Below are positions 28,293-38,693 of a stretch of DNA of 64,000 nt, piece by piece. The position numbers were made by a program, and so were the translations under genes. The notes below the pieces were generated by a model. It saw nothing but the letters and a program-made list of their open reading frames with translations, was not told the DNA's origin and did not search any database. Each line of letters begins with the position of its first letter. The first letter of the stretch is position 1. This DNA comes from Bradyrhizobium sp. 186 (GTDB lineage Bacteria; Pseudomonadota; Alphaproteobacteria; Rhizobiales; Xanthobacteraceae), in NCBI RefSeq assembly GCF_023101685.1, contig NZ_CP082164.1, positions 4,712,001 through 4,776,000 of the forward strand. The letters are read 5' to 3'.

Positions 28293-29051
28293 TTATGATT
28301 TTAGATTTCCAGTGCCGACGAATTGCGTGAGTTCGGCCGTCGTGGGCGACGTCAGGATCGAGGCGGGTCCGGTCTCGTGGACCTTGCCGCGATGCATGAA
28401 GACGATCCGGTCGGCGATACCTTTGGCAAATCCCATCTCGTGGGTGACCATCACCATGGTCATGCCGTCGGCCGCCAGCTGTTCGATCACCTTCAGCACT
28501 TCACCGGTCAGTTCGGGATCGAGCGCGGATGTGACCTCGTCGAACAGCATGACTTTCGGCTGCATGGCCAGCGAACGGGCGATCGCGGCGCGCTGCTGCT
28601 GGCCGCCCGAGAGCTGCTCGGGATAGGCGTGCAGCTTTTCCTCGAGCCCGACTTGCGCCAGCACCTTGCCTGCCAACTCCTTGGCTCGGGACGTCGCCAT
28701 GCCCTTCACGGCGCAGGGGGCGAGCGTGATGTTCTGCTCGATCGTGAGGTGCGGAAACAGATTGTAGCTCTGGAACACGATGCCGACGTCCTGACGGAGC
28801 GCGCGCAGATCGACGTCGGGACGGTCGACGCGATGTCCGCAGACGACGATCTCGCCGCCGTCAACCTTCTCGAAGCGGTCGATGCAGCGGAGCGCCGTGC
28901 TCTTGCCCGAGCCGGAGCGGCCGATGAGCGCCAGCACCTCGCCGCGCTCGACGGCAAAGCTGACGCCGTCGAGCACCCGGAGCGGGCCAAAGCTCTTCTG
29001 CACGTCGCGGAGCGACACGATTGGTTCGGAGGAGGGGATGATTTGCTGCAT
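28293..29051 (-). CDS. Polar amino acid-type ABC transporter ATPase
   Basis: This 252-residue ATPase is of the GlnQ/HisP class. Walker A is GRSGSGKST, the Q-loop region is [18 protein letters not shown], the signature is LSGGQQQR, Walker B is [15 protein letters not shown], and the H-loop is VTHEMGFA. The ATG at 29049-29051, one base after the stop of the permease gene, is preferred over an ATG 30 bases upstream inside that gene. It energises the two adjacent permeases. Confidence 0.92.
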   Translation of the reverse strand: MQQIIPSSEPIVSLRDVQKSFGPLRVLDGVSFAVERGEVLALIGRSGSGKSTALRCIDRFEKVDGGEIVVCGHRVDRPDVDLRALRQDVGIVFQSYNLFPHLTIEQNITLAPCAVKGMATSRAKELAGKVLAQVGLEEKLHAYPEQLSGGQQQRAAIARSLAMQPKVMLFDEVTSALDPELTGEVLKVIEQLAADGMTMVMVTHEMGFAKGIADRIVFMHRGKVHETGPASILTSPTTAELTQFVGTGNLKS

Positions 29052-29052
29052 G

Positions 29053-29727
29053 TCAGGCTGGCGCGAGGTTGGTTCTGCCACGCCCCATCCGCCGTTCCAG
29101 CCTCTGGCTGAACAGCGACAGGGGATAGCACATGGCGAAATAGACGACGGCGATGATCGCGTAGATGACGAACGGCTCGAACAGCGAGTTGTTGACGATC
29201 TGGCCCGACCGCATCAACTCGACGAAGCCGACCACCGAGGCGAGCGAGGTGTTCTTGATGATCTGCACCATGAAGCCGACGGTCGGCGGTGTCGCGATGC
29301 GGATGGCCTGCGGCAGGATCACCTTCATCATGCGCTGGGTCCGGCTCAGTGCGAGTCCCTCGGCGGCCTCCCATTGCGGCTTCGGCACGGACTGGATGCA
29401 GCCGCGCCAGATCTCACCGAGATAAGCAGCGACATAGAGCGTGAGGGAGGCGCCGGCGGCCGTGAGCGACGAGACTTTGAGGCCGATCGCGGCGAGGCCG
29501 AAATAGCCGAGGAACAGGATGACCAGCAGCGGCGTGCCCTGAACGAGCTGAACATAGATCGCGCTGGCGAGCCGCACGGATTTGAGCGGCGATATCCGCG
29601 CGAGCGCGATCACGAAGCCGACGATGCCGCCGCCGATCAGCGCGATCACGGACAATCCGACCGTCCACAGCGCGCCCTGGCCGAGGAAGATCAGATGGTT
29701 GATGTTGAGATGTCCGCCCATGGTCAT
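29053..29727 (-). CDS. Polar amino acid-type ABC transporter permease 1
   Basis: This 224-residue inner-membrane permease belongs to the HisMQ subfamily with about five helices. The conserved EAA loop reads [22 protein letters not shown], and the N-terminal part [21 protein letters not shown] matches the family RGTPLLVQL motif. The stop is one base from the ATPase start and the start is one base after the stop of the second permease, so all three are co-translated. Confidence 0.92.
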   Translation of the reverse strand: MTMGGHLNINHLIFLGQGALWTVGLSVIALIGGGIVGFVIALARISPLKSVRLASAIYVQLVQGTPLLVILFLGYFGLAAIGLKVSSLTAAGASLTLYVAAYLGEIWRGCIQSVPKPQWEAAEGLALSRTQRMMKVILPQAIRIATPPTVGFMVQIIKNTSLASVVGFVELMRSGQIVNNSLFEPFVIYAIIAVVYFAMCYPLSLFSQRLERRMGRGRTNLAPA

Positions 29728-29728
29728 C

Positions 29729-30412
29729 TCACAACGGCGTGCCGAGCCGGCGCCGGCGCGGAAACAGCACGAGGCCGAGACCCCAGAAGCCGGCGCGCAT
29801 GACGAGCGACAGGACGATATAGAGCACGGCGACGATGATGTAGGTCTCGAAGGCGCGATAGGTGTCGGACTGGATGTAGTTGGCGATGGCGGTGAGTTCT
29901 TCGGCCGAGATCTGCGAGCAGACCGAGGAGGCCAGCATCAAGAGCACGAACTGGCTGGTGAGTGCCGGGTAGACCTTCTCGATCGCCGGCAGCAGGATGA
30001 TGTGCCAATAGATCTGGAGGCGCGACAGCGCCAATCCCTCGGCCGCCTCGATCTGGCCGCGCGGGATCGCCTCGAAGCCGGCGCGCATGATCTCTGCGGT
30101 GTAGGCGCCGACATTGATCGTCAGCGCGGCGACCGCCACGGTGAAGGCGGAGAGTTTCAGACCAAGGCTGGCGAGCCCGAAATAGACCAGGAAGATCTGC
30201 ACCAGCAGCGGTGTGTTGCGGATCGTCTCGACATAGACTTTGCAGGCACCCGCGATCAGCGAGCTTTGCGAGCCGCGGCCGACGGCTGCGAGCGTGCCGA
30301 ACAGGGCGCCGAGCACAGTCGCGAAGAATGCCAACTCCAGCGTCAGCGCAGCGCCGCCGAGAAAGCTCGGCCATCGCTCCAGCACTGCGGGAAAGTCGAG
30401 TTGGACGCTCAT
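29729..30412 (-). CDS. Polar amino acid-type ABC transporter permease 2
   Basis: This 227-residue permease partners the one at 29053. It carries YVETIRNTPLLVQIFLVYFGLASLG and the EAA loop [25 protein letters not shown], with five or more hydrophobic segments. It follows the dehydrogenase gene by nine bases in the operon. Pairs of such permeases form the heterodimeric channel of polar amino-acid importers. Confidence 0.92.
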   Translation of the reverse strand: MSVQLDFPAVLERWPSFLGGAALTLELAFFATVLGALFGTLAAVGRGSQSSLIAGACKVYVETIRNTPLLVQIFLVYFGLASLGLKLSAFTVAVAALTINVGAYTAEIMRAGFEAIPRGQIEAAEGLALSRLQIYWHIILLPAIEKVYPALTSQFVLLMLASSVCSQISAEELTAIANYIQSDTYRAFETYIIVAVLYIVLSLVMRAGFWGLGLVLFPRRRRLGTPL

Positions 30413-30421
30413 CGTGTCGGG

Positions 30422-31321
30422 TCAGCCGGTCACCTGGTTGGTCATGCGGTCGTAGACACGGAACAGCGCCTGGTTGCCGTTGGCGCCCTCACCATGCGCG
30501 CGCGCATCGATATACTGGCTGGTAACGAGGGCGGTGCCGGGCAGCGGCACGTTCAGGGACTGCGCATGCTCCTGCACCAGGCGGAGGTCCTTCAGCATCA
30601 GGTCGATGCGGAAGCCGGCCGCCACGTCGCCCTCGATCATGGCGGGGCCGAGCTTGTCGAGCATCCAGGAGGCGGCGGAGCCGCCGAGCAGCACGTGGCG
30701 GAGCAGTTCGAGATCGACGCCCGAGGCACGCCCGAGCGCAAGCGATTCGCAGATCGCCTGGATGTTGATGCCGCAGATGAGCTGATTGCAGAGTTTGACG
30801 GTCTGGCCTGCGCCGCTGGCGCCGGCATGCGTGATGGTGGTGCCCATCGCGCGGAAGAAGGGCTCGGCCTGCGCAAAGGCGGCAGCGTCGCCGCCGGCCA
30901 TGATCGAGAGCGCGGCGTTCTTGGCGCCCACCGGACCGCCCGAGACCGGCGCGTCGATGAAGCTGACGTCGATTTTTTTGAGGTCAGCATGGATGCGGCG
31001 GACGGCGACCGGCGAGATCGTGCTCATGTCGACGATCAGCTTACCGGCGGGTGGTGACTTCAGCAGGCCGTGCTCGCCGTAAACCGTTGCCTCAACGTGA
31101 GGAGTATCGGGCAGCATGGTAATGACGATGTCGGCGCCCTGCGCGGCATCCCCAGGGGTTTTTGCGCGGGTCGCGCCTTCCTTGACGATGTCTGCCACCG
31201 CGGCCTCGTTGAGGTCGAAGGCGCGCACCGCGTGCCCGGCCTGTAGAAGGTTGCGCACCATCTCCCGGCCCATCGTGCCGATGCCGATGAAGCCGACGCT
31301 GCCCTTGTCATCCCGTCCCAT
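30422..31321 (-). CDS. NAD(P)-dependent 3-hydroxyacid dehydrogenase (HIBADH family)
   Basis: This 299-residue beta-hydroxyacid dehydrogenase has a Rossmann motif VGFIGIGTMGREMVRNLLQAGHAV at residues 9-32, the substrate-binding DAPVSGGPVGA near 124, and the catalytic Lys in GASGAGQTVKLCNQL near 176. These features match 3-hydroxyisobutyrate dehydrogenase and tartronate semialdehyde reductase. Which substrate is used cannot be told. It is the first structural gene after the FadR-type regulator, so the reaction is probably an early or late step in degrading the compound imported by the adjacent ABC transporter. Confidence 0.87.
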   Translation of the reverse strand: MGRDDKGSVGFIGIGTMGREMVRNLLQAGHAVRAFDLNEAAVADIVKEGATRAKTPGDAAQGADIVITMLPDTPHVEATVYGEHGLLKSPPAGKLIVDMSTISPVAVRRIHADLKKIDVSFIDAPVSGGPVGAKNAALSIMAGGDAAAFAQAEPFFRAMGTTITHAGASGAGQTVKLCNQLICGINIQAICESLALGRASGVDLELLRHVLLGGSAASWMLDKLGPAMIEGDVAAGFRIDLMLKDLRLVQEHAQSLNVPLPGTALVTSQYIDARAHGEGANGNQALFRVYDRMTNQVTG

Positions 31322-31356
31322 GTTGCTCGTCCGTTTCTTGATTAGCCTGTCCGCGG

Positions 31357-32097
31357 TCAGCGCGAGGCGCTGGTCTTGTCCATGTCGCCGACGATGGCAC
31401 GCCGCCGATATTCATCGCCGATGGCAAAATGCTTGCGTAGCGTCGCGTCCGCTCGTTCCGGATCGCGCGCGATGACCGCCTCGAAGATGCGCCGGTGGTC
31501 GTCGATCAGATACGTCTTCATCGACGGGAAGGCCTGCACCAGCTCGCGGCGGCTGCGATGCGAATGCGTCAGCAGGCCCGCCATCGAATTGTGCAGGACC
31601 GTCAATGTCTCGGAGTGCGATGCGACGACGATGGAGCGATGGAATTCGAAATCGGCCATACCGCCAGCATCCGCCTCGTCGATCGTCTCCCCGATCTTCG
31701 CAAGCGTGCGCTGGAGGCGCTCGAAATCGGCGATATTGGCGCGCTCGCAGGCGAGCCGGATCGCCTGGCATTCGATCGCGACGCGCGCCTGCATCACGTC
31801 GTCGACCATGTCCGCCTGCTGGGCGAGCGCGAAGGTGAAGAAGTCGTTGAGCACCGAGACGTCCGGCCGCGTCACCACAGTGCCGATGCGGTCGCGGATC
31901 TCGACGATGCCGAGCACGGTGAGGGCGCGCAGCGCCTCGCGGACGATCGGCCGGCTGACGCCGAGGAGGCTGGCGAGTTCGCGCTCGGAGATCAGGCGGT
32001 CGCCGGGCTTGAGCGAGCCAGCAAGCAGGCGTTCGCGCAAGAAGGCAAACACCTTCTCGAACCCCTTTTCGCCTTCGGCGACCCGTTTCAGCTCCAT
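31357..32097 (-). CDS. GntR/FadR-family transcriptional regulator
   Basis: This 246-residue regulator has an N-terminal winged helix (LLAGSLKPGDRLISERELASLLGVSRPIVREALRALTVLGIVEIRDRIGTVV) and a C-terminal FCD ligand-binding domain. The FCD metal/acid-binding residues are placed as in the family (EFHRSIVVAS, HSHRSRRELV, DDHRRIFEAVIARDPERADATLRKH). It heads the operon running down to rbsK and is preceded by a clear palindrome at 32110-32131, consistent with autoregulation. The effector is likely a carboxylic acid intermediate of the pathway. Confidence 0.9.
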   Translation of the reverse strand: MELKRVAEGEKGFEKVFAFLRERLLAGSLKPGDRLISERELASLLGVSRPIVREALRALTVLGIVEIRDRIGTVVTRPDVSVLNDFFTFALAQQADMVDDVMQARVAIECQAIRLACERANIADFERLQRTLAKIGETIDEADAGGMADFEFHRSIVVASHSETLTVLHNSMAGLLTHSHRSRRELVQAFPSMKTYLIDDHRRIFEAVIARDPERADATLRKHFAIGDEYRRRAIVGDMDKTSASR

Positions 32098-32109
32098 CCC
32101 GGTCTCTTT

Positions 32110-32131
32110 TGGTCTGATCTTGGTCAGACCA
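32110..32131. promoter_or_regulatory. Likely FadR-family operator of the catabolic operon
   Basis: Twelve bases before the regulator start lies the perfect palindrome TGGTCAGACCA (32121-32131), which matches the TNGTNNNACNA pattern of FadR-subfamily GntR proteins. A second half-site TGGTCTGA (32110-32117) makes a larger inverted repeat with it. A direct repeat ACCAGT...ACCAGT follows at 32129-32146. Binding is inferred. Confidence 0.65.
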
Positions 32132-32410
32132 GTATGCTAACCAGTACGCTCGGGTCAAGAGGCTGGAGTCAAACGGCCGGGAAAGGGGCGAGCGGCCCTC
32201 GTGTCAATCGGATGTGCGGGCACGCTAAAGCATTGAATCGATTGTGGTCGGCTACTGTGCATGGGGTTGTTTTTCATATTTTTGTTGGAGGGGCCGGAAG
32301 GCCGCTACCCGCGCCGGATCGAATTGCGAGACGAGGGCCCGCTGCTGACAGCATGTTGGCAGCAGCGACCGGCTACGACCACCTCCTGACAAAAGTGGAG
32401 AGTGCGGGTC
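32132..32410. other. Intergenic region between regulator and GFA gene
   Basis: No gene is seen. It contains the operon promoter (minus strand side) and the second copy of the dispersed GGCTACT...GCATGGG motif at 32250-32271. A GGAG at 32397-32400 is the ribosome-binding site for the ATG at 32411. Confidence 0.5.
32250..32271 (+). repeat. Copy 2 of a dispersed 22-base intergenic motif
   Basis: GGCTACTGTGCATGGGGTTG plus TT matches the copy at 10661-10682 at 20 of 22 positions. Both copies lie between genes. Confidence 0.45.
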
Positions 32411-32779
32411 ATGCCGATCGAGGCAAGCTGTCATTGCGGTGAGACGGTGTTCGAGGTGACGGAGGCGCCGGCGAGTGTGACGCGCTGCACCTGTTCGCTC
32501 TGCGCCAAGCGGGGCGCATTGTGGGCCTATTACAAGCCGACGCAATTCCGCCTGCTGTCACCGCCGGAGAACGTCGCGACCTATCGCTGGGGCAGCCGCA
32601 CCGTCAAACATCATTTTTGCGCAAGCTGCGGCTGCGGCACCTATTCGGAGTCGCCGGACTGGTCGTCCGGCAAACCCGACTTCGACAATCCCAAGGTCGG
32701 CGTCAACGCGCGCTTGTTCGACGATTTCGATCTGGAGGCGGTGCCGGTGAACCTGATCGACGGCAAGAATTTGTGGTGA
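32411..32779 (+). CDS. GFA family zinc-binding protein
   Basis: This 122-residue protein is of the glutathione-dependent formaldehyde-activating (GFA, Mss4-like) family. The zinc ligands are placed as CHCG at residues 7-10, CTCSLCAKRG at about 26-35, and CASCGCGTY near 70. Such proteins bind zinc and may bind glutathione; most members have unknown roles. The start ATG at 32411 has a GGAG ten bases upstream, better than an in-frame GTG at 32402. It is convergent with exonuclease III. Confidence 0.87.
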   Translation: MPIEASCHCGETVFEVTEAPASVTRCTCSLCAKRGALWAYYKPTQFRLLSPPENVATYRWGSRTVKHHFCASCGCGTYSESPDWSSGKPDFDNPKVGVNARLFDDFDLEAVPVNLIDGKNLW

Positions 32780-32785
32780 GCGCTG

Positions 32786-33556
32786 TCACCGCAGCACCAC
32801 CCACGCCGGCGCGTGATCGCTGGCGCCGTCCTCGCCGCGGATTTTCTTGTCGACACCGGCCTTGGCAAGGCGTGAGGCGAGGGCAGGGCTGAGCAGGAGA
32901 TGATCGAGCCGCAGGCCGGCATCGCGCGGCCAGCGGTTCCGCTTGTAGTCCCAGAAGGTGTAGATGCGCTTGTCCGGGTTCAGTTCGCGGATCGCGTCGC
33001 ACCAGCCTTGCGCGACGAGCGAGGCGAACGCCGCGCGGCTCTTCGGCTGGATCAAGGCATCCTTGTCCCACGACCGCGTCGGATAGATGTCGCTCGCGGT
33101 CGGCGCGACGTTGTAGTCGCCGGCGAGCACGACCGGCAAATCCTGCTTGATGAAAGTCCTGGCGTGTTGCTTGAGACGCGCGAACCAGTCGAGCTTGTTG
33201 TCGAATTTTGGTCCGGGCTGCGGGTTGCCATTCGGCAGATAGATGCTGGTGACGATGACACCGCGCACCGCGGCCTCGATGTAGCGCGCCTCGAGATCAT
33301 CAGGCTTTCCCGGCAAACGATCGCGCGTCAGCACCGGCTCGACGTCGCGGGCGAGGATGGCGACACCGTTCCAGGTCTTCTGTCCGCGCCACACCGCGCC
33401 GTAGCCAGCCTTCTCGATGGCCGCCGCCGGAAATTCGCCATCACTTGCCTTCAATTCCTGGAGCGCGACGACATCAGGCTTTGCCGCGCGCATCCATGCC
33501 AGCAGATTGGGCAGGCGGCGATTGATGTTGTTGATGTTGAATGTCGCAATCTTCAT
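32786..33556 (-). CDS. xth: Exodeoxyribonuclease III
   Basis: This 256-residue exonuclease/AP-endonuclease of the EEP superfamily acts in base-excision repair. MKIATFNINNINRRLPNLLAWM begins the fold. Catalytic motifs are ALQELKASD (Glu metal ligand), AGDYNVAPTASD, TFWDYKRNRWPRDAGLRLDHLLLS and DGASDHAPAWV (Asp-His pair). The ATG at 33554-33556 matches the conserved first strand. The upstream gene is divergent with a 41-base gap. Confidence 0.93.
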   Translation of the reverse strand: MKIATFNINNINRRLPNLLAWMRAAKPDVVALQELKASDGEFPAAAIEKAGYGAVWRGQKTWNGVAILARDVEPVLTRDRLPGKPDDLEARYIEAAVRGVIVTSIYLPNGNPQPGPKFDNKLDWFARLKQHARTFIKQDLPVVLAGDYNVAPTASDIYPTRSWDKDALIQPKSRAAFASLVAQGWCDAIRELNPDKRIYTFWDYKRNRWPRDAGLRLDHLLLSPALASRLAKAGVDKKIRGEDGASDHAPAWVVLR

Positions 33557-33597
33557 GTAGAGCTGACCGCCTCTCACGTCCCGACACCGGAGATACA

Positions 33598-33816
33598 ATG
33601 TCCAAGTTGAACTTTGCCGCTATTGCATTCGTCGTCGCATTCTCCGGCGCCGCTTCAGCACAGTCGGCCGATCCGCGCGGCGCGTGCAAGGCGGACTATG
33701 ATAAATTCTGCGCCGGCATCGCGCCGGGCGGCGGTATCGTCGCCTGCCTCAACGGCAAGCGCGACCAGCTCAGCGCGACCTGCAAGACGGCGCTGGACAG
33801 TAGGAAGAAGAAGTAA
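33598..33816 (+). CDS. Secreted cysteine-rich-repeat small protein
   Basis: This 72-residue protein has signal peptide MSKLNFAAIAFVVAFSGAASA and a mature part with four Cys in the pattern CKADYDKFCAGIAPGGGIVACL...CKTAL. It matches the short cysteine-rich repeat also seen in Golgi apparatus protein 1 (PF00839), common as small periplasmic proteins in rhizobia. Disulfide pairing in the periplasm is expected. The function is unknown. Confidence 0.78.
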   Translation: MSKLNFAAIAFVVAFSGAASAQSADPRGACKADYDKFCAGIAPGGGIVACLNGKRDQLSATCKTALDSRKKK

Positions 33817-33832
33817 GCGGCTGCCAGCTCAC

Positions 33833-35116
33833 TCAGCTCGGCAGCGGCGGCGGGCTCGCCGGCTGCTCGACTGGCGGCGGGGAAGGCGGCTGCTCGGCAG
33901 TCGGCGGGGAAACCGGCCGCTCCAGCGGCTCCACCGCATTGCCGCCCTTGTAGACGCGGGCGTAGCGGCGGCCGAGGCTGGTCAGCACCTCATAGCCGAT
34001 AGTGCCGAAGTGATGGGCAAGCTCGTCGACGGTGATGCCGCCGCCGAGCAGCGTCACCAAATGGCCGCGCCGTGCCGCGTTCGGGGCCAAGTCGGTGATG
34101 TCGATCGCGATCAAGTCCATGGAGACGCGGCCCGCGACGGGACAGCGCTTGCCGGCGACGATCACCTCGGCGCCGCGGGTGCCGTCATTGGAGCTGGCGG
34201 CGCGGAAATAGCCGTCGGCATAACCGACCGCGATGATCGCGAGTTTCGTCGGCCGCCGTGCGGTCCAGGTGCCGCCATAGCCGACGCTCTCGCCGCGCTC
34301 GACGTTGCGGATCTGCACGATGCGCGCCTTGAGATCGACTACGGGCTGCATCGGATTGTCGGCCTCCGGCGTCGGGTTGACGCCGTAGAGCGCGGCGCCC
34401 GGCCGCACCAGATCGAACTGGAACGGCGCGCCCAGGAAGATGCCGGACGAATTGGCAAGCGCCGCCGGCACGCCAGAAAATTCGCTGGCGATGCTGCGGA
34501 AGGCCGCGAGCTGCTTGGCGTTCACCGGGCTGTTGAGCTGCTCGGCCGAGACCAGATGGCTCATCACCAGCGTGATGCCGTGATCGCCCGCGTTGATGCG
34601 AGGGATGATGGCCTGCGCTTCCGCAAGCGTCAGCCCGAGCCGGTTCATGCCGGTGTCGATGTGGATCGCGGCGCCCCCGGTCCAGCCGGTGCGGCGGCAG
34701 AACACGTCCCATTCGGCAAGCTCGTTGAGGTCGCCGAGCACCGGCCGGCAGTTGATTTTGGCATAGTGCTCGCCGGTGTTCTGGAAGTAGCCGCCGAGCA
34801 CGTAGATCGTGGCGTCGGGCGCCGCCGCGCGCGCGGTGCGCGCCTCCTCGATGGTAGCGACGAAGAAGGTCTTGCAGCCGGCCTTGTTCAGCGCGCGTGC
34901 GACCTGCTCGGTGCCGCAGCCATAGGCGTTGGCCTTGATCACCGCCGAGCATTCCGCAGGCACCGCCGTCTTCTCGAGCTTGCGCCAGTTGGCGATAATG
35001 GCGTCGAGATCGACGGTGAGCACGCCGCCGAAGGCTGCGAGCGCGGCAGCCTGATTGGCCTCCGCGGAGAGAAGGCCGGTTTGCGGGATCATGTTCGGGT
35101 CGGACGCCATTGTCAT
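33833..35116 (-). CDS. alr: Alanine racemase
   Basis: This 427-residue PLP enzyme makes D-alanine for peptidoglycan. The PLP Lys is in VIKANAYGCG (about residue 61), IDTGMNRLG binds the cofactor ring side, and the second catalytic Tyr is in ESVGYGGTW. GRVSMDLIAIDITD and YEVLTSLGRRYARVY are typical of the C-terminal beta domain. A Pro-rich tail of about 35 residues (PPSPPPVEQPASPPP) is an addition to the usual 360-380 residue length. It follows dnaB on the same strand. Confidence 0.93.
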   Translation of the reverse strand: MTMASDPNMIPQTGLLSAEANQAAALAAFGGVLTVDLDAIIANWRKLEKTAVPAECSAVIKANAYGCGTEQVARALNKAGCKTFFVATIEEARTARAAAPDATIYVLGGYFQNTGEHYAKINCRPVLGDLNELAEWDVFCRRTGWTGGAAIHIDTGMNRLGLTLAEAQAIIPRINAGDHGITLVMSHLVSAEQLNSPVNAKQLAAFRSIASEFSGVPAALANSSGIFLGAPFQFDLVRPGAALYGVNPTPEADNPMQPVVDLKARIVQIRNVERGESVGYGGTWTARRPTKLAIIAVGYADGYFRAASSNDGTRGAEVIVAGKRCPVAGRVSMDLIAIDITDLAPNAARRGHLVTLLGGGITVDELAHHFGTIGYEVLTSLGRRYARVYKGGNAVEPLERPVSPPTAEQPPSPPPVEQPASPPPLPS

Positions 35117-35173
35117 GGCGTCGTTTTACGCAAGAGGCCGCCGCGGTTCAACCCAGGGAACTTGGCCACGAAC

Positions 35174-36679
<1,506 letters not shown>

Positions 36680-36970
36680 GGTCGGGCGTGCTTAGCAATT
36701 TTCTTGGGCGGATGCGGGGCCGGGATAAAGCACCGACGCAGGCCGAAGCGGAAGCAAAAGCTGACCGCTATCAACTGATCATTAAAGCGGTGGATGACTA
36801 GCAACCGCAGCACGCGCCGCGCTTGACGGATTTTCACGGAATTCGCCGCGCCAGGAAGCGGCTGCGACTGCGCCACGGAAAAATCCGGATGAGGTGAACC
36901 TTATATGTCGGCGTGCCGACCTACCCAGAAGCGCGTCCAATATGGCGCGCTGGCCACTTTCGGCACAGGT

Positions 36971-37090
36971 TTAGACCAGCAGGAGGTAGACCAGCGCAAC
37001 CAGGGCCGCGCCGACGCCGGTGGCGATCAGCGCGTAATCGGTGCGGAGGTCGTCCTGCACGTCGAATGAGGTTTGGCTCTCTTTGCTCAT
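36971..37090 (-). CDS. Small single-pass membrane protein, 39 residues
   Basis: The frame from ATG 37088-37090 to TAA 36971-36973 encodes MSKESQTSFDVQDDLRTDYA followed by LIATGVGAALVALVYLLLV. The first half is polar and acidic and the second is one clear membrane helix. Codon third positions are GC-rich as in real genes here. The ribosome-binding site is weak. I know no name for it; it is too short for most gene callers. Confidence 0.55.
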   Translation of the reverse strand: MSKESQTSFDVQDDLRTDYALIATGVGAALVALVYLLLV

Positions 37091-37442
37091 GCCGATCGTC
37101 TAAGCCAGGGCCGACCAGACTCATGTGAAGCAGATCACATCTCCCCGGATTCTTTCGGGGTTAGTACCGGAACGGGTAGGCGGGAGAGCGGTTGTTCCGG
37201 GACCCCGCCATCAAGGGAGACGAGGCAAGCGATGCGGCCAGAACGGCAGCCCCAGATTTGGCGAAGCGAGGCTGCCAGCCGGCTTTGGCTTTCGGGGCTG
37301 ATTGCCGCCATGGAGGATGTCGTACGCCCGGAACTCCTGCGAACGCCGGTCGGAGCCGAGACGGTCGCGCAGTTGCGGGCACAATTGGCGTTGCCGGCCT
37401 CATTCCCGCGCTCCCACAGCTCTCGACCTTGCGCCACTAGGC
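37091..37442. other. Gene-poor region between small membrane gene and cfa
   Basis: The 352 bases contain an ATG at 37232 preceded by GAGG that opens a plus-strand frame (MRPERQPQIWRSEAASRLWL...). It runs about 240 bases into the antisense of cfa, so I do not accept it as a gene without support. A GGGGTTAGTACCGGAACGGG stretch near 37155 and simple inverted repeats are seen, but no clear regulatory site. Confidence 0.4.
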
Positions 37443-38693
37443 CTATTCACCCGCCAGCCTCAACCTGGGCTTGGCGCCGCCTTCGAGGTCGCGCAGCCGG
37501 GCCTCTTCGCGCAGGATGTAGTCGCGGGTCATCGGCACCACGTTCTGACGCCTGGCGAGCTGGATCTGGAAGTTCATCATGTCCTGCTTTCGGAATGTCA
37601 TCTCGCAAGCCGCCAGATAAAACTCCCACATCAGCGCGAAGCGCTCGTCATAGAGCTGCACGGCTTCCTCGCGCCGCGCCATGAAGCGCTCTCGCCAGGC
37701 CTTCAGCGTCTCGGCATAATGCAGGCGCAGGATCTCGATGTCACAGACCAGCAATCCTGCGCGCTCGATCGCCGGCAACACCTCCGACAGCGCGGGGATG
37801 TAGCCTCCGGGGAAGATGTATTTGGCGATCCAGGGATTAGTCGAATCCGGACCCTGCGACCGGCCGATCGCGTGCAACAACATGACGCCATCCTCGCTCA
37901 GGAGTTCGGCGCAGCGCCTGAAGTACGTCTCGTAGAACCTGACTCCGACATGTTCGAACATGCCGACCGAGACGATGCGGTCGAACGGCCCGTCGATGTC
38001 GCGATAGTCCTGGAGCAGGAACCGCGCCGACCGCGCCAGGCCCTTCTCGGCTGCGCGCGTGTTGGCGACCTGCAATTGTTCGGTCGATAGCGTGACGCCG
38101 GTGACGTCGGCGCCCGCGATCTCGGCGAGATAGAGGCCGAGTCCGCCCCAGCCCGAGCCGATGTCGAGCACGCGCCGGCCGTCCCTGACGAGGAGCTTTG
38201 CGGCAATGTGCCGCTTCTTGGCGAGCTGCGCATCGTCAAGCGAGGTCTCCGGCGTTTCGAAATAAGCGCAGCTGTATTGTCTATCGGCGTCCAGGAAAAG
38301 CGAATAGAGCCGGCCATCGAGATCGTAGTGATGCGCGACGTTGCTGCGGGAGCGCGAGCGCGGATTGAACTGCTTCAGATGCCGCGTCAGGTAGCGCAAG
38401 TGCCACCAGGGTTTTGCCCACTGCGGCAATAGGTCGGGTTGATCGAGCGTGATCGCGAGGGCATCAGCTATGGTGCCGCGCTCGACGACGAACTCGCCGT
38501 CCATAAAGGCCTCACCAAGCCCGAGTTCGGGATTGATGAGCACCTTGCGTTGAGCATCAGCGGTGACGAAGCGAACTTCGATCGGTGGTCCTGAGCCGTC
38601 GCCAACGGTGAACCTCGTTCCGCCTGCGGCCGTCACCGTCATCGACCCGCGGCGGATGAATTGAGCCAAGAATCTACGCAACAAGCGGTCCAT
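37443..38693 (-). CDS. cfa: Cyclopropane-fatty-acyl-phospholipid synthase family protein
   Basis: This 416-residue SAM-dependent methyltransferase modifies unsaturated acyl chains of membrane phospholipids. The SAM-binding motif VLDIGSGWGGLGLYLAE lies near residue 190, with VAHHYDLDGRLYSLFLD and YSCAYFETPETSLDDAQ before it, VSVGMFEHVG after it, and KYIFPGGYIPALSEVLPAIE further on, all CFA-synthase hallmarks. The start ATG at 38691-38693 (MDRLLRRFLAQFI) has an AGAGGAAGAG ribosome-binding site; longer in-frame starts have none. Confidence 0.92.
   Translation of the reverse strand: MDRLLRRFLAQFIRRGSMTVTAAGGTRFTVGDGSGPPIEVRFVTADAQRKVLINPELGLGEAFMDGEFVVERGTIADALAITLDQPDLLPQWAKPWWHLRYLTRHLKQFNPRSRSRSNVAHHYDLDGRLYSLFLDADRQYSCAYFETPETSLDDAQLAKKRHIAAKLLVRDGRRVLDIGSGWGGLGLYLAEIAGADVTGVTLSTEQLQVANTRAAEKGLARSARFLLQDYRDIDGPFDRIVSVGMFEHVGVRFYETYFRRCAELLSEDGVMLLHAIGRSQGPDSTNPWIAKYIFPGGYIPALSEVLPAIERAGLLVCDIEILRLHYAETLKAWRERFMARREEAVQLYDERFALMWEFYLAACEMTFRKQDMMNFQIQLARRQNVVPMTRDYILREEARLRDLEGGAKPRLRLAGE

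Noticed and set aside
37232..37684. Plus-strand frame beginning MRPERQPQIW with a GAGG upstream
   Set aside because: About 240 bases overlap the 3' part of cfa on the other strand and the residues become low-complexity there. A short real gene at its start cannot be excluded.
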